A stretch of DNA of 64,000 nt, from assembly GCF_000143535.2 (NCBI RefSeq), contig NC_037321.1, positions 124,001-188,000 of the forward strand, given 5' to 3'. The notes beneath the pieces were generated by a model that was not told the origin of the DNA, did not search any database, and saw only the letters and a program-made list of their open reading frames with translations. Shown piece after piece: positions 1 to 11,736 of this stretch (its first letter is position 1; each line of letters opens with the position of its first letter). The translations under genes and the position numbers were made by a program. Source of the DNA: Botrytis cinerea B05.10 (Eukaryota > Ascomycota > Leotiomycetes > Helotiales > Sclerotiniaceae).

Positions 1-113
1 TATATTCAACTTAGGCCGGTCCTTCTTTATACACTTGTTTTTGCCAATTGCCATCTATTTACGAACTTTGAATTTTTATTACTATCAACTTCAATCACTC
101 CAATATCATCATC

Positions 114-1358
114 ATGAAGTACGAAACCGCAACCCTTTTGATCGCCGCTCTCGGCTTGGTATCTGCTGCTCCCGTCGCAGAACCAAAGAACACATTCAAT
201 CTTCCAACGATACCAAAGCGAATGCTAAGAGGACGTGAGGTTCCTCAAGAACATTCCCACAATCGATTCCTCGATGGTGTTCGTGTCAATCTAAACATCA
301 ACAATCCAAACAAGATCCAAGATCCAGTCTTTGGTCTTTTGGGTAATGCTGCTGCCTTGAAAGGAGCTGGAACAATCGCAAATCCAGATTGTCTTCATCA
401 AGCTACTGCCGATCAAGCTTTCACTAATGCCAAGGCTGCTAATAATGTAACCGGTATGGCTGATGCATTGATGTATGCAGCAATTGAAAGAAATACAGCA
501 TCAGTTGGTCTTGCATCTGTCATTTGCAACGAAACTGCCGTCAATCCCGAGATTCAAGCTGTCCAACAACATCAAGATCCAGCTTCACCAAACGCCGCCG
601 CTACCAATAAGGCCATTGTTCTTTCCCTCGCTAAACAACTTGCTGCTATCGGGGCAGATCCTCAAGAAGCTCTTCTTTCGGGTACATTTGCACCAGGAAC
701 TATCGGTGATACAACTGGTGCTGGGAATACTTGTGACGACGAAGCTGATTCACCTGGTTGTATCTTCACGAAAAACCTCATCGTTAATGATGCCACCGCC
801 GAGGAAATCACCGCAGCTGTCGCAGGAATTTCGGCAAATTCCACTTCTACCGCCGTCACCACTTCTATCTCATCGAGTAACTCAACTTCGAACACTACAG
901 GTAGCGAGTGTGCCGCCGCAGTAACAAGTACAATTACCGCCGTTGCCGCTATCGCGACGGATTCATCATCAATGTTATCTCTCGCTTCCGTTGCTTCTGT
1001 AGCAGCAACCTCAATTGCATCAGTCGCCTCTTCTGCATCCGCAGCAGCAGCAGCTTCATCTACCGGAACTACTGCCACAGGAACAAATGTCCAAACTTTC
1101 ACTGGAACACTAGGTGGAGCACCTCCCCCAGTTACTTCCTCAGCAGGTGATCGTCCTTTCTCGGTTAACGGAGATTCGTTTGTGGGTGAAGGGGCAGCAC
1201 TTCAAAGAAGCTGCAGTGTACAACATAATGCCTGTTCGAGGGCAGCAAATAGTGGGAGTTTGGCGGGTGGAGTAGAACAATGCGAAACGCAAGAGACGGC
1301 TTGTAATGCTGCATCTGGGGCGGCGAAAAAGTTGAGACGACAGGCTATGATGTTTTAG
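114..1358 (+). CDS. Secreted Ser/Thr/Ala-rich protein, function unknown
   Basis: Single-exon gene of 414 aa. The N-terminus is a classical signal peptide (MKYETATLLIAALGLVSA, cleavage probably before APVAEP), so the product is probably secreted or cell-wall associated. Residues about 60-230 form a Cys-containing, Ala-rich folded-looking part with NVT and NET sequons. Residues about 235-325 are low complexity (Ser/Thr/Ala runs, likely O-glycosylated). The C-terminal 70 residues again carry paired Cys (SCSVQHNACSR, QCETQETAC). The C-rich 3' part resembles surface proteins of filamentous ascomycetes, but I recognise no named family. The start is the first ATG after an AT-rich leader and the only one preceding the signal peptide. 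The long antisense frame over 662-1102 is a composition shadow. Confidence 0.8.
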   Translation: MKYETATLLIAALGLVSAAPVAEPKNTFNLPTIPKRMLRGREVPQEHSHNRFLDGVRVNLNINNPNKIQDPVFGLLGNAAALKGAGTIANPDCLHQATADQAFTNAKAANNVTGMADALMYAAIERNTASVGLASVICNETAVNPEIQAVQQHQDPASPNAAATNKAIVLSLAKQLAAIGADPQEALLSGTFAPGTIGDTTGAGNTCDDEADSPGCIFTKNLIVNDATAEEITAAVAGISANSTSTAVTTSISSSNSTSNTTGSECAAAVTSTITAVAAIATDSSSMLSLASVASVAATSIASVASSASAAAAASSTGTTATGTNVQTFTGTLGGAPPPVTSSAGDRPFSVNGDSFVGEGAALQRSCSVQHNACSRAANSGSLAGGVEQCETQETACNAASGAAKKLRRQAMMF

Positions 1359-2181
1359 ATGGAACATGTGGCTAGTTTGGTTTATTAATGTTGGTGGGCG
1401 GGGTGGTGGAAAAACGAAGATGAATGAATATGCACGAGATGATATGGGAAAGGGAAAGGGAAAGGGCGAAAGGAAGGGCTGGCAAGTTGTGTGGCGTTCA
1501 ATCTGTAATGATATAGGTATAAGAATATACAATTGATACCAAACAACCCACTTTGAGATCCTGGTTGACAGATTAGTTGAAATTTCATAAGTTTGATGTG
1601 ATTTAGAGAAATCACATTGGAAAAAAAATTGAACTTTTGGGAATTTGAATGTCTAGATTTGACCGAATGATTTCAATTTACCATTTCTTTGGGTTGTTTC
1701 CAAAGATGATAACTCGAAGAAGGGCACAGAGCTCTCCCACATTCACCGCCCAAAACATTCATGGCTCAACATATGTCCTTCTCGTGTTACTCATCTTCTA
1801 GCAAACTCAATGATATAAAATCCGAGATTGAGGAATATCTTGTCGATTGCTCTCTGGATAGGGTGGAGTTGTAGACTAAAGTCACCTCTGGCAAACCACC
1901 CAACATACGCAATTATTTGTAAGTAGAAATTTCAATTATTTGTAAATAGAAATTTATGATATCATTATACGTATAATAGTTAAAAATGAGTGAAATATAC
2001 ACAGAATAGCAAGATCTTCAAATCATATGCAAAGGCGCACCACCTACAGGTCCCGCCGTGTATCAAAAAATGCATGGTATCGCCGCATCGCAACCAGTTC
2101 CTTCTCCTTTTTAAGCCCAGTCTTTAGCGTACTAGGTTTCATTTCGCTCGTCCGGAATTCCTGTTCAGACACTGTCTCTAA
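1359..2181. other. Intergenic spacer between convergent genes
   Basis: AT-rich spacer between the ends of the secreted-protein gene and the FNT gene, presumably holding both 3' UTRs. A purine run with repeated GGGAAA lies at about 1446-1468. I see no coding sequence supported by composition or splice signals. Confidence 0.5.
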
Positions 2182-3584
2182 TTAAACACTTCCACTGCTT
2201 CCTTCACTCCCCTCCTTTTTCCTCCCTAAACTCTCAACTGCACCAAGATGCAATTCCTTGGCAATTCCACTTCTTGCGTTATTTCCCGAGTTTGGAACCA
2301 CCTCAGGGTTATGGGCATGCCCATAACCTGTTCCTGCTCCCTCAATTGTAACTTGTCTTTGAATTGGACCGCCTTGTTCGTAAACCGCGGTGTTCGCATC
2401 GATAGTATCGAAATGGATGGGGACAGTTTCATGTGCGAGGAAAAGATACCAGTATACACCACCGCAGAAAACTCCGCCGCCGACGATGTTGCCGAGGAGA
2501 GATGGGATCATTGATTTCCAGATATAGTAGTTTACTGTAAGAGGAGCAGGTGCTCCAAGGAAGATGGCGAGGGGGATGAAGTACACTGGAAGTGGTGACG
2601 CGTTAGTGGCTTGGACTAGTAGGGCTGGCGCCAATGACTTGGCAGGGCAATCATGCTTGGCGTCTCTTCCACTCGCACGACATTTCATGTCACGGAAAGA
2701 AAAAGAAAAGAAAAAGATAAGGAATTGATAAGGAATGGGAATACGAACTATTGGCAATAACGTGATCGGTTCCCAAACCGACGAAGCACATTACAGGAAA
2801 CCAGATGGCGACGATTTTAGAGAGGACTTCGCGGGAGGAGATGGCGAGAAATACGGCCATACAGACGAGCCAATTGCCTGTGTAATATTGTAAGTATAGG
2901 TTCGCAAGGCACCGCTCAAATCCGCGTGGAAACGAAGTGTTACACCCGAAGAAAAACGTACACATAATTGCCTTGAGGAAAATCTGATGCCATTCTGGCG
3001 TGACTGCTTTTCCCTTTGCAAATGCAATAGCTTCCTCTTTGTATGCTCCAGATTCGAATGTGCCGCCATCTAGTCGTCTATCAGCATCTCACAGTCCACA
3101 GTTTCGAACATAATTGAGCACGGATACTTACAACCAGTAAGGACAGCCATTAAAAACAAAGCTCCTGCCAAATTTCCGAAGAAACTGACAAACCAAGTCT
3201 TCAACAAATCCAAAAGGCTACAACGTCTATGCAATAAAGCGACCACACTGTACATGCAATAACTTGTGAACAGATCGGCTCCCGTAAGGACAACCATGAT
3301 CAATCCAACAGGGAAGACCATCGCAGAGATGGTACGGATGAGACCTGGAGCATTTGTTTGAAACCACGGGGAAGAACTGGTGGAGAGAGAGAGAGCGCAT
3401 CCAAAAGAAATGAGACATCCTCCCATAAAAGAGTTGATGAACATTTTATCAATTCTCATACGGGCTTTTTTGGCACCGATGCGCGAGACGAGCTCAGTCG
3501 TCTGTTGGTGCAAAACATGTTAGTTGAGAGTGTATGAAGCTTCGAAACGTGTAAACTTGCCTGTGCTGGAGTAAAGGCATCCAT
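2182..3584 (-). CDS. Formate/nitrite transporter (FNT) family protein
   Basis: Five exons on the minus strand: 3561-3584, 3132-3501, 2962-3069, 2749-2877 and 2182-2585. Together they give 1035 nt (344 aa) with all phases consistent. The joined protein carries FNT hallmarks: N-terminal MDAFTPAQTTELVSRIGAKKA, an FGCALSL segment, GNLAGALF, a segment reading AVTPEWHQIFLKAI then NWLVCMA, and LGTDHVIANMYFIPL before the last membrane helix. FNT proteins are pentameric channels with six helices per subunit that pass nitrite, formate or related small anions; the fungal NitA nitrite carrier belongs to this family. The acidic and Ser/Gly-rich C-terminal tail of about 75 residues should be cytosolic. Intron 1 needs a GC donor (CAG|GCAAGT); the alternative GT donor gives an immediate stop. 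The substrate cannot be read from the sequence. Confidence 0.9.
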
Positions 3585-6260
3585 GGCTTGAAAATTTGAC
3601 GAAACTAGCTTGACAAGATGTGATGTGCTGAAACAAAAGAAAAAGAAATGGTTGTTTTAAGAGAGAATAAAGCAATGAGAAAGAAGATAGCCAAGATATT
3701 TTGAATAACGATTACCCGTTAGAAATGATTTCGAGATCTCGCCTCGCGGTAACCATTATTGTCAGATAAGACAAGGGCCCATATCAAATTTCTCATCAGC
3801 GTACAGGGCACAAAGTCCTGAAGAGGCACAGTACATCGTGATGCTAATGATTATGAAGCTTTGTCCCACTATTACCCCAGTAGAGAGAAACCTCATTTGT
3901 TGAAAGTCCTGCCGATGGTAAACTACCCTAGTCATACCTGCGGAGAACCATGCAGATATATTTCCTCAATTGACATTGGCTGTAATTGATATTTTCATTG
4001 CGCGCAAAGTCCTATAAGTAAGAAATAGACGGGTGTCATTTTGAAGCGATCTCATCCGGGGAAAACTCGCTAACGATGAAGGAGGTGAGAGCTTGGATAA
4101 GAAATAGTGTGGAAGAAGATGATTGTGGCAGTATAGTGCTAACTATACTGGCGTGAACGATTCAGCGAAAATGACGAAAAAAAAAGAAAAAAATCGTGCA
4201 GGAACCGCGAACTGCTGTTTCTGTAAAAACCATGCGTCAAGCACCCCCCTGGGTATTGGACTTTGGTCCATCAACTTGTGGGGCGGAAGACATGATCTCT
4301 CTCCGGTATCTCCGCTTACCCGCCCCCGTCACTTTGCTTGTCAAAGTTCCACTCGTGTTGCCGGATTGAACGACGTACATGAAACCAATTTCGACTCCTA
4401 TCTATTCGAAATTTGAAAGAGTCCACTGGAATCCCAAGAAAAGGCGCATGCGGCTCACAGTTCATGTATCCAACTAACTGCAATGCTTGAAGATCCCCTG
4501 AGATTTTCATTTGTTGGTATCTGACAATGGGGATCACTTGTCGATTCCGCATGTCGATTTTGCCCTTGTGCCGGTCCTTGCTGTCTATCGTATAGTGGTG
4601 GAAGTCGGTCGTCTATCCATATGAAGTAATTGCTTGCCTGTCATGCAGAAAATTGTTGCTGGAAATCCCAACGAGCCGGATATAACTGCCGTGTCGCTCT
4701 CATAATCCAATACAGTCCTGAACATGAATCCACACCGACGATTCGTCTTGCAAGTTGCCACCTGAGACTCAAATGGATTTGGATAATTGGATCGTTGGCC
4801 GGTGCTCGGTAGGATAAATCAATTTGGAGCAGGCTGCGTGTCGGATATCCATTCCTCAAAGCATATAAGTCCCGAAATTCGTAGGCATCGGTGAGAGAAT
4901 AATGCGTGTGGGTGTCGAGTGAAGTGTTTTGTAATCATTTGATTTCATTGAAGTAGGTATATAGCCTTGTCCAGACTGACGAATCGCAATCTACGAGCAC
5001 AGCACACAGCGCCCACCAGGATGACGGCCAGATTAAGTCAGGACATTGTCCAGGTAGAAACGTCCAGGCTTCGAAATTGTTTGGGAGAAAGTCGAAGAGG
5101 GTGTCGGATCGGCAGTTGAACAGGCTCGCGGATCGCAATGAAATATTCGATAATGTGCGGATCGATTGAATATATATCAAGTTGGAATCTGGAAAGATTT
5201 ATGAGAATCCTGAGGGTGCTACTAGGTCATCAGTATCGTCGTTCTTCTCTGCGCATCTATGGATTGTCAGTGATAATCTTTTGAAGCTACTCGAGTGTGC
5301 TTAGCACAGCAAACGATATCTACGAAGCTGGCAGGTAGTTTGACACCTTAACACCCACAAACCTCTATACTTTGATACCTTTTCATGCACCTCTCAGCAA
5401 ATGAGGACTCATTGTTCCATGGAAACACAGATTTTCTGGATTTGCTTCGATTCTTATGTTTTATTTGTTTAAAAAGTTCGAAATGAGATAGATTATCTTG
5501 GTGATTTGACGACAATTCCGAATACCGAATACCGAACTTCTTAGGGAAGCTTGGGCCGTCATGCCAACAGTTGATACTGTTGATACCTCAGAACACCTTA
5601 ATATCACCGAGTTGAGTTGATTGCTCTCGAGTCGGCGTCTACAACATTATACAGTATACAGGTAGATCATACACATTCATTTGTGGTGGTTAGGTCTTGA
5701 AGCATATTCACATCAACGCAATGTTGAAATGGAACGTTTATGGCTTACGTCTCTCCTTCATTAGTGGGGCACGATTTTGATCACTGATTTGCAGCAGTTG
5801 GGATAAGATAGGTACTTTCAATGTTGAGAAGGATCATACATGTTGATTGTCGAGAACTTGAGTTCTCGAGTCTTGACAGACATGAAATCCATCTCGTCAG
5901 ATTCATTGATCTAATTAGCACTTGAAGATGTTCGAACCTACCGTCCAAATATTAGGGTTAGGTTTACTTGGGAAGGAGTGACACTACACAAATCATGCTA
6001 CCTACTTCAGTTCGTCTGTATGATACTGCATTTTATCATCCTTCATGTTATTTTATTGCGTATTAGCACGATTGCCTAAGCATTCAATAAAAAAAATTGG
6101 TATGATCGACCTCCCAGTGCATCTTTACCTCTTCAACATTTGACCCAGCATTGCCATTATAAACTTTGGACGCAACAAATCGATATCTCCAACTGTCAAA
6201 ATTCAACTGTTCAACCTCTCAAACATCGACCAGACTTCTGAAGATTCACTTCGAATTGCA
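3585..6260. other. Long divergent intergenic region, no supported gene
   Basis: This 2.7-kb stretch lies between the FNT start (read leftward) and the thioesterase-like gene (read rightward), so it holds both promoters. Short open frames occur on both strands, but none has a convincing protein composition, splice sites or a recognisable domain. Short direct repeats are visible near 5516-5535 (CCGAATAC repeated) and near 5571-5585 (GTTGATAC repeated). Confidence 0.4.
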
Positions 6261-7253
6261 ATGAATAGAGCCGCTGAACAAGCGAATGGTCAGCCCTCGG
6301 AGGAGAGAAAAGACTCAAAAGTTGACACGGATGATGTGAAGACAGCTGAATCCACATCTCCAGAGCCTGATGTATATCCGGACGGATCCGTGAGGATTCC
6401 TCGAAAACCCGGGACTTCCCATACCCGTTCCGTCATTCTTCTTCATGACGTCCATGATGATGCCGTTGGCTTTGCAGGAGAACTCATGGCAGCAAGACTG
6501 AATGGTGAAACGATTATGTCCATATTTCCTGGAACAAATTGGTGCTTTCCTGAAATCAATTATCCCTGGTCAGTGCAGGATATAGAGAGCGAGACGAGCG
6601 ATACGGCTGATGACTTAGTCGATTTATGGACTGCATATTCAGACACCTTTCAACAAGAAAAGCGATTAGAGATACGCAAAGAACTGTGTCGGATGCTAAA
6701 ACCCATCCAACAATTTGTCCAAAGAGAATCGAATCTTGTAGGTATACGGAATGTCTTCATAGGTGGTCTAGAAGATGGTGCTACTGCAGCACTGCATTTG
6801 TTCCTAGCTAGTCAAGCGGACCAAGGTGGTGGAATAGGAGGCTTCATGGGAATGAATGCCGTTCTTCCATTTTGCTCGCAGGTCAAGTTGCTGATAGACA
6901 TGACACCGAGCTCTGGGGATCTGCCTTTGGAAGATCATGTGAACAAACAGATAAAAAACCTTGCGGATGTGGTGAGTTTGATGCGAGAAACTTTGGGCCT
7001 GCCAACCGTGGGGAAGTTCGATAGGGTAATTGCATATTTGGGAAACCCAATATTCCTTGGTAGTGTTATGACAGACCCAGCCGATTTAGAGCTGAGGCAG
7101 AAGAGAGAGGATATGATAGAGATCCTTCGCCACTTGAGATGTTTTCACCCTATATATTATACAAACGAGTGCAAGGAACCAGATCTCGGCGGGCAAGTTG
7201 AGGGCTTGGTTGAATACCTCCAAATGACTGGCTCTATCAGAGTTCCCGGATGA
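6261..7253 (+). CDS. Acyl-protein thioesterase-like protein lacking the catalytic Ser
   Basis: Intronless, 330 aa. After a charged N-terminal region of about 50 residues, the protein follows the phospholipase/carboxylesterase (APT1-like) alpha/beta-hydrolase layout. The first strand is SVILLHDVHDDAVGFAGEL, where active members have an LHG-type loop. It continues with SIFPGTNWCFPE, YPWSVQDIE, then the nucleophile-elbow position. That position reads GGLEDGATAAL instead of the family's G-x-S-x-G, so the Ser is replaced by Glu. The acid region (IFLGSVMTDPADL) is present, but the place of the usual GHW histidine reads NECKEPD. Active relatives remove palmitate from proteins or hydrolyse short esters. 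Here two of three triad positions look lost, so a non-catalytic role is inferred. The frame is intact and codon use is normal, so it is not an obvious pseudogene. Confidence 0.75.
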   Translation: MNRAAEQANGQPSEERKDSKVDTDDVKTAESTSPEPDVYPDGSVRIPRKPGTSHTRSVILLHDVHDDAVGFAGELMAARLNGETIMSIFPGTNWCFPEINYPWSVQDIESETSDTADDLVDLWTAYSDTFQQEKRLEIRKELCRMLKPIQQFVQRESNLVGIRNVFIGGLEDGATAALHLFLASQADQGGGIGGFMGMNAVLPFCSQVKLLIDMTPSSGDLPLEDHVNKQIKNLADVVSLMRETLGLPTVGKFDRVIAYLGNPIFLGSVMTDPADLELRQKREDMIEILRHLRCFHPIYYTNECKEPDLGGQVEGLVEYLQMTGSIRVPG

Positions 7254-8142
7254 TCCAAGTAATGAATAAAATAGACACAGAGAATAGATGAAGGATGGCT
7301 TCATTAACAAAGAGAGATTGAGGAATTAACTGGATGCCACTTAGCAAAGCAGATTGGAGACGATGGATCGGCATTTTCTTGCAAAGGCATTGACGAATTC
7401 GAGTTAGAGGTCAGTATGATAATAGTAAATATCTTACTAGCTTTCGTTGGCAACTCAACTTCATTCGCGTGTTAATCTTTGGACGTTTCAAGCATATTCC
7501 CCTTCACCACCACTATCAAACCCACCTTCTTCATGAAAGTTCACGGCAATCATTAGGCGGCGTCCGTATGCCAAGCACCTCCCCACCTTCCATATAAGGT
7601 ATCAAATATAAGCAGCCAAGACCATGTGCCGAATTGATTTGATGCTTATCAACTTTATCTTTAACTCTAAAGGACAATGTCACTGTCGTGGAAAAAGGGC
7701 ACTGAAGCCTTATGCATACCAAGAATCGGCAGATAGACTTAATGGGGTGAAATTCCCCCTTTGGGAAGCTCAACACCATCGTAAAGGTTATGGTTTGCAG
7801 GCGTGTGGGTAGGATCAGGTGTGATAGGATAACGGAAAAATAGATTTGGGAAGAGGTAAACGTGGTATGAATGGGGTAGATGGGATGATAACCATTTGAA
7901 TGTTGATTAGAAATGCTTCCTGTTGATAAAGAATCCGGAAGGAAAGCAACAGTGTTCGCATGCCGCCGTGCCCAGAAATCGGTCCCAGAAGTTAAGATGG
8001 GGATATCTCGATATATCCCATTGTTCTAATCAATATGAATTGGCTATAAAAGATTGGTGTTGCCATCTCACGTTCTTTCTCTCCATCCCTCTTCTCAATT
8101 CAACAATACAAGTATACTATCACAGTTAAACTTCATTTCAAT
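7254..8142. promoter_or_regulatory. Intergenic region with promoter of the secreted nuclease
   Basis: No supported gene. A good TATA box (TATAAAA, 8045-8051) lies 92 bp upstream of the nuclease ATG and is followed by a pyrimidine-rich stretch (TTCTTTCTCTCCATCCCTC) typical of fungal core promoters. The left part should carry the 3' UTR of the thioesterase-like gene. Confidence 0.5.
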
Positions 8143-9053
8143 ATGCTTAAAGGTCTTTTCCTCACTGTTCTAGCAACGGGACTTCTCGTTCATGCAACCC
8201 CAGTACCAGCGCCAACCGGTATTCCAACCACAGCTACTGCTAATACCGAGCTTGCCGGTTTGACTGTGGCTGCGGCCGGAAGTCAAGATGGTTATAGTAG
8301 AGATTTATTCCCCCATGTATGTTTCTCTGTTCACTCGATCATCTTCTCATCTCATTCCTCGCATTCAACCGTCTCCTTCCTCTTTCCCCAACCTTGACCA
8401 GCTTGTTCACACACCTCCCCAATTTACCCAAAACCCAGCCTAACGCACTCTCCTCTCTAGTGGATTACTATCTCCGGCACTTGCAACACTCGTGAGACCG
8501 TTCTAAAGCGCGACGGTAAAAATGTCGTCGTTGATTCTGCCTGTGCTTCCACATCGGGAACCTGGGTATCTCCATACGATGGTGCAACCTGGACCGCCGC
8601 CTCCGATGTTGATATTGATCATCTTGTTCCTTTGAGTAACGCCTGGAAAGCAGGTGCCTCTGCATGGACCACGGCTCAACGTCAAGCTTTTGCTAATGAC
8701 CTTGTTAACCCACAATTGCTGGCTGTTACCGATAATGTCAATGAGAGTAAGGGAGACCGTGGACCAGAGGAGTGGAAGCCTAGTTTGAGTAAGTTCTCTT
8801 TTTGTCTTGGGGGTTTGTCTGAGGGCTGGTTTCTGTTCTTCATTTATCCTACGCGCAAGGAGTCGGGGCTGCATTGAAAAAAGAAAGCAGGGAGAGAAGC
8901 GGAATTCAGATGAATGGAAGTATACTGACAGGTTCAATAGCTTCGTACTGGTGCACATATGCAAAGATGTGGATCAAGGTTAAATATGTCTATTCCCTGA
9001 CAGTCACAAGTGCGGAGAAGGCGGCATTGGTTACTATGATGGCTACTTGTTAA
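8143..9053 (+). CDS. Secreted HNH-type nuclease (DUF1524/GmrSD C-terminal-like)
   Basis: Three exons: 8143-8316, 8461-8788 and 8941-9053, totalling 615 nt (204 aa). A signal peptide (MLKGLFLTVLATGLLVHA) begins the protein. The mature part holds the family pattern: TCNTRETVLKRDG, a Cys-containing TSGTWVSPYDG segment, then the catalytic DVDIDHLVPLSNAW. That DxDH-VPL motif defines the small secreted HNH nucleases of bacteria and fungi; the His is the general base and the Asp residues position the metal. It continues with RQAFANDLVNPQLLAVTDNVN, KGDRGPEEW and a last exon with SYWCTYAKMWIKVK. Cysteines probably form disulfides. The likely role is extracellular DNA or RNA degradation for nutrition or for cutting host extracellular DNA; that role is inferred. 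Intron 2 has two possible acceptors (8930 and 8940) in the same frame; I chose 8940 because the first lies directly on the branch-like CTGAC. Confidence 0.88.
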
Positions 9054-9495
9054 ATGGCTGGCATTTTTTTCGGCTAAATGAAAGGGCAAATGTATATAGG
9101 TGGACGAGCTCAAGATGACTTACGATGGAACGAAATGAGAGTAGCAGGCTCGAGGCAGGGTAAAATCAAAGGAGTTGAAGTTGACGTGGGAGTGGAAGTG
9201 AGGTGATTTGAAACGAACGATGGTTGAGGAGTTAAGGTGTTCATGTTTGATCTATTTATTAGCGGAGGACTGACAGAGGGAGAGCGTGAGGAGGAGTGAA
9301 AAATCACACATGACTTACAGAAATCGTAATGATTTTACCTAGCAATTTTGGTCCAATGGCTCATCGACGTAATTGACTACCTGTGATAATACATCCTCAT
9401 TTGTAGAAAAAATATTGATATATCGCTTTTTGCTAAAAGTACACGTCCTCATCATTGTCAATTTTCATTAAATACTCCATTAATCCTTTCATTCC
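9054..9495. other. Convergent 3' ends of nuclease and dehydrogenase
   Basis: A 442-bp spacer between stop codons, AT-rich toward the right. It presumably contains both polyadenylation regions. No gene is visible. Confidence 0.45.
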
Positions 9496-11006
9496 TTACT
9501 TCTTATACGTTGTAAGACTTGGAGTACCCGGGGCTGCTGGTGCAGAAAACTTCGTCTGCACAAAAACTTTCTGCATTCCATCTTCCTTCTTCTCAAATTT
9601 ATAGTAGACGTCATCAAGTTCGTCCAATGAAACCCGATGAGATACCATTTGCAAAGGATCAAATTCATTCTTCTCAATCATTTCAAGAAGTTTTTCCCAA
9701 TACATATGTACTGGAGCTTGCCCATTGCCGATAAGTCGGACACCACGTTCCATCAAAGATCCGATGTTGAAGTGGTTAGTGTAGCCGACGTACACACCAG
9801 TGACACCACATCGACCGAAGTTCTTGACGGATGTGATCATTTCGTTGATAATTTCGGATGTGTCTGTTTCCATGCCGAGCAGCATCTCGAAGTAGTGGGC
9901 CCAGCCTTTGGCATATTCACCTGCTACGCACTCGAGTGCGACATCGGGTCCTCGTGGAACCATCTCCTTTAGTTTGGTGGTGACCGAGGTTCCCCGAGGG
10001 AGTTTACTATAATCGAGTAGTTCGACTTTGGGGATTTTAGACTTGACAAAATCCAACCTCCAATTACTATCGATCATGATGACTCGTGATGCACCATTCA
10101 TAAAAGCGAATTCTGCAGACATTTGTCCAATCGGGCCTAGATATTGTTAGAATAATTGAATGACTGGTTGATAATAGATACTTACCAGCACCCCAAATAG
10201 CAACCACATCTCCTTTGTTGACTCCGGTATCGACGACACAGTTCCAAGATGTACAGATGACATCGGATAAGAAAAGACCCTTCTCATCTGGAACATTTGA
10301 TGGGAGCTTGAGAAGATTGACATCCCCGAATGGAACTCTAACATATTCTGCTTGGCCACCTGCAAATCCACCTGTGAAATGAGAGTAGCCAAACATTCCT
10401 GCTGTTCTTCCTCCATACTATTGAAGTCAGCACCTGATATCCTTTCAACGGCCAACATCGGAACATACCATTCCATTTTCAATAGTATTACTATTCGTCT
10501 TTTCACACTGTGATGATTGTTTCTTTTCACAATAGTAACAATCGCCACAAGCAATCTGGAAACTGGCAACCACACGATCACCCTTCTTTAGCCCCTTTAC
10601 ACCTGGGCCCATAGACTCAACTTCACCACAAAACTCATGACCGAGAATATCTCCCTTCTCCAACTCCACAACCGATCCATGAAGTAAATGAAGATCGCTT
10701 CCACAAACAGTACTTCCGGTAACTTTTAGAATTACATCTCTATCTTCAACGACTCTTGGTTTTGGTACTTCTTCTGTTCATCGAAGAGGGATATTAGATG
10801 TGTGATGATGATATTATCGAACGGAGAACCTTACGAATTTTGACAGTATTTTTCCCCATCCAACATAGGGCCTTCATAGTCTCGCCACTTGGGTCCGCGT
10901 ACTTTTGACGATCCCGTGCTGGATTTGTCACATCTTGTTCGGTGATAGCATTGATATCATGACCGACGACTTTCTCGAGGAGAGCTGCTGCTTGACTGAG
11001 AGCCAT
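9496..11006 (-). CDS. Zinc-dependent alcohol dehydrogenase, MDR superfamily
   Basis: Four exons: 10835-11006, 10469-10773, 10186-10417 and 9496-10136, giving 1350 nt (449 aa) with consistent phases. The GroES-like catalytic domain carries the zinc ligands CGSDLHLLHG and GHEFCGEV, and a structural-zinc lobe with four Cys (CGDCYYCEKKQSSQC). The Rossmann domain has GAGPIGQMSAEFAF followed by the Asp of VIMIDSN, which indicates NAD(H). The spacing resembles the glutathione-independent formaldehyde-dehydrogenase/threonine-dehydrogenase branch, with a long insert after ECVAGEYAKGW. The N-terminal extension of about 50 residues precedes the first beta strand (MKALCWMGKNTVKIRK). It should be cytosolic and oxidise an alcohol or aldehyde adduct; the substrate is unknown. 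It converges on the nuclease gene. Confidence 0.9.
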
Positions 11007-11736
11007 TTTGAATTAACTAATTTGATTGATTATGTTGTAATTTTCGGAATTAATATGGAAAAGAGAAAACAGATGTTGAAAATATGGCATTCTTATATCG
11101 AAATGTAAAGCGCGGGGGAAGAACCATCGATCGATAAAGACATCGGAGGAAAGACTCCTTGCTTGTGTATCTACGTCATATTGTTTGTGTCGTTAATCTA
11201 ATCAACGACGTCAGTAATTCTAGATTGTCAATACCTTGTATGTTTCACATATTTTCGACACATCGATTCAATATACTCTTTCTTTTTGCTTTATAATTGA
11301 TTTGTAAAACAACCCCATCATTTTTCCATCATAATATACAAGTTATTCATTTGTTATTCATAACAATGCAAACGTGAAGGACTCGGTTAACTTAACGATA
11401 TACAACAGAAACGTGATAACAACGTGCCGTTCAGTAACCGCGCGATAGTAGTCGAAACCGATCGCACAGTCAACTAGAAAAATCTAATTCCTGTGATATT
11501 CGTTACATTGACTTTAAAGTTCTAATTCAACCACTCTCTCGAGCTCGAATTTCGTCTTCGGCTTTTTTCCCGCTGTATCGGATCAGCCACCTCACCACAT
11601 CCTACTCTGTAGGGCAAAATGAGAATGAAGAAAGTTCTGGTTATTCAATCTTTTTCTAGACAATTACTTGGGTCTTCAGATTATCGCAGTGAGTGTGCAA
11701 GGCAGAGAAAAAAACACATTCCCTTTTCCCACGTTG
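11007..11736. other. Intergenic spacer
   Basis: AT-rich sequence upstream of the alcohol dehydrogenase and downstream of the Zn2Cys6-like gene, both read leftward. No coding sequence is supported. It should contain the dehydrogenase promoter; no clear TATA box was picked out. Confidence 0.4.

Noticed and set aside
662..1102. 146-aa minus-strand frame rich in Ala/Val/Glu
   Set aside because: It lies wholly inside the low-complexity coding part of the secreted protein; its composition mirrors that repeat and it has no motif.
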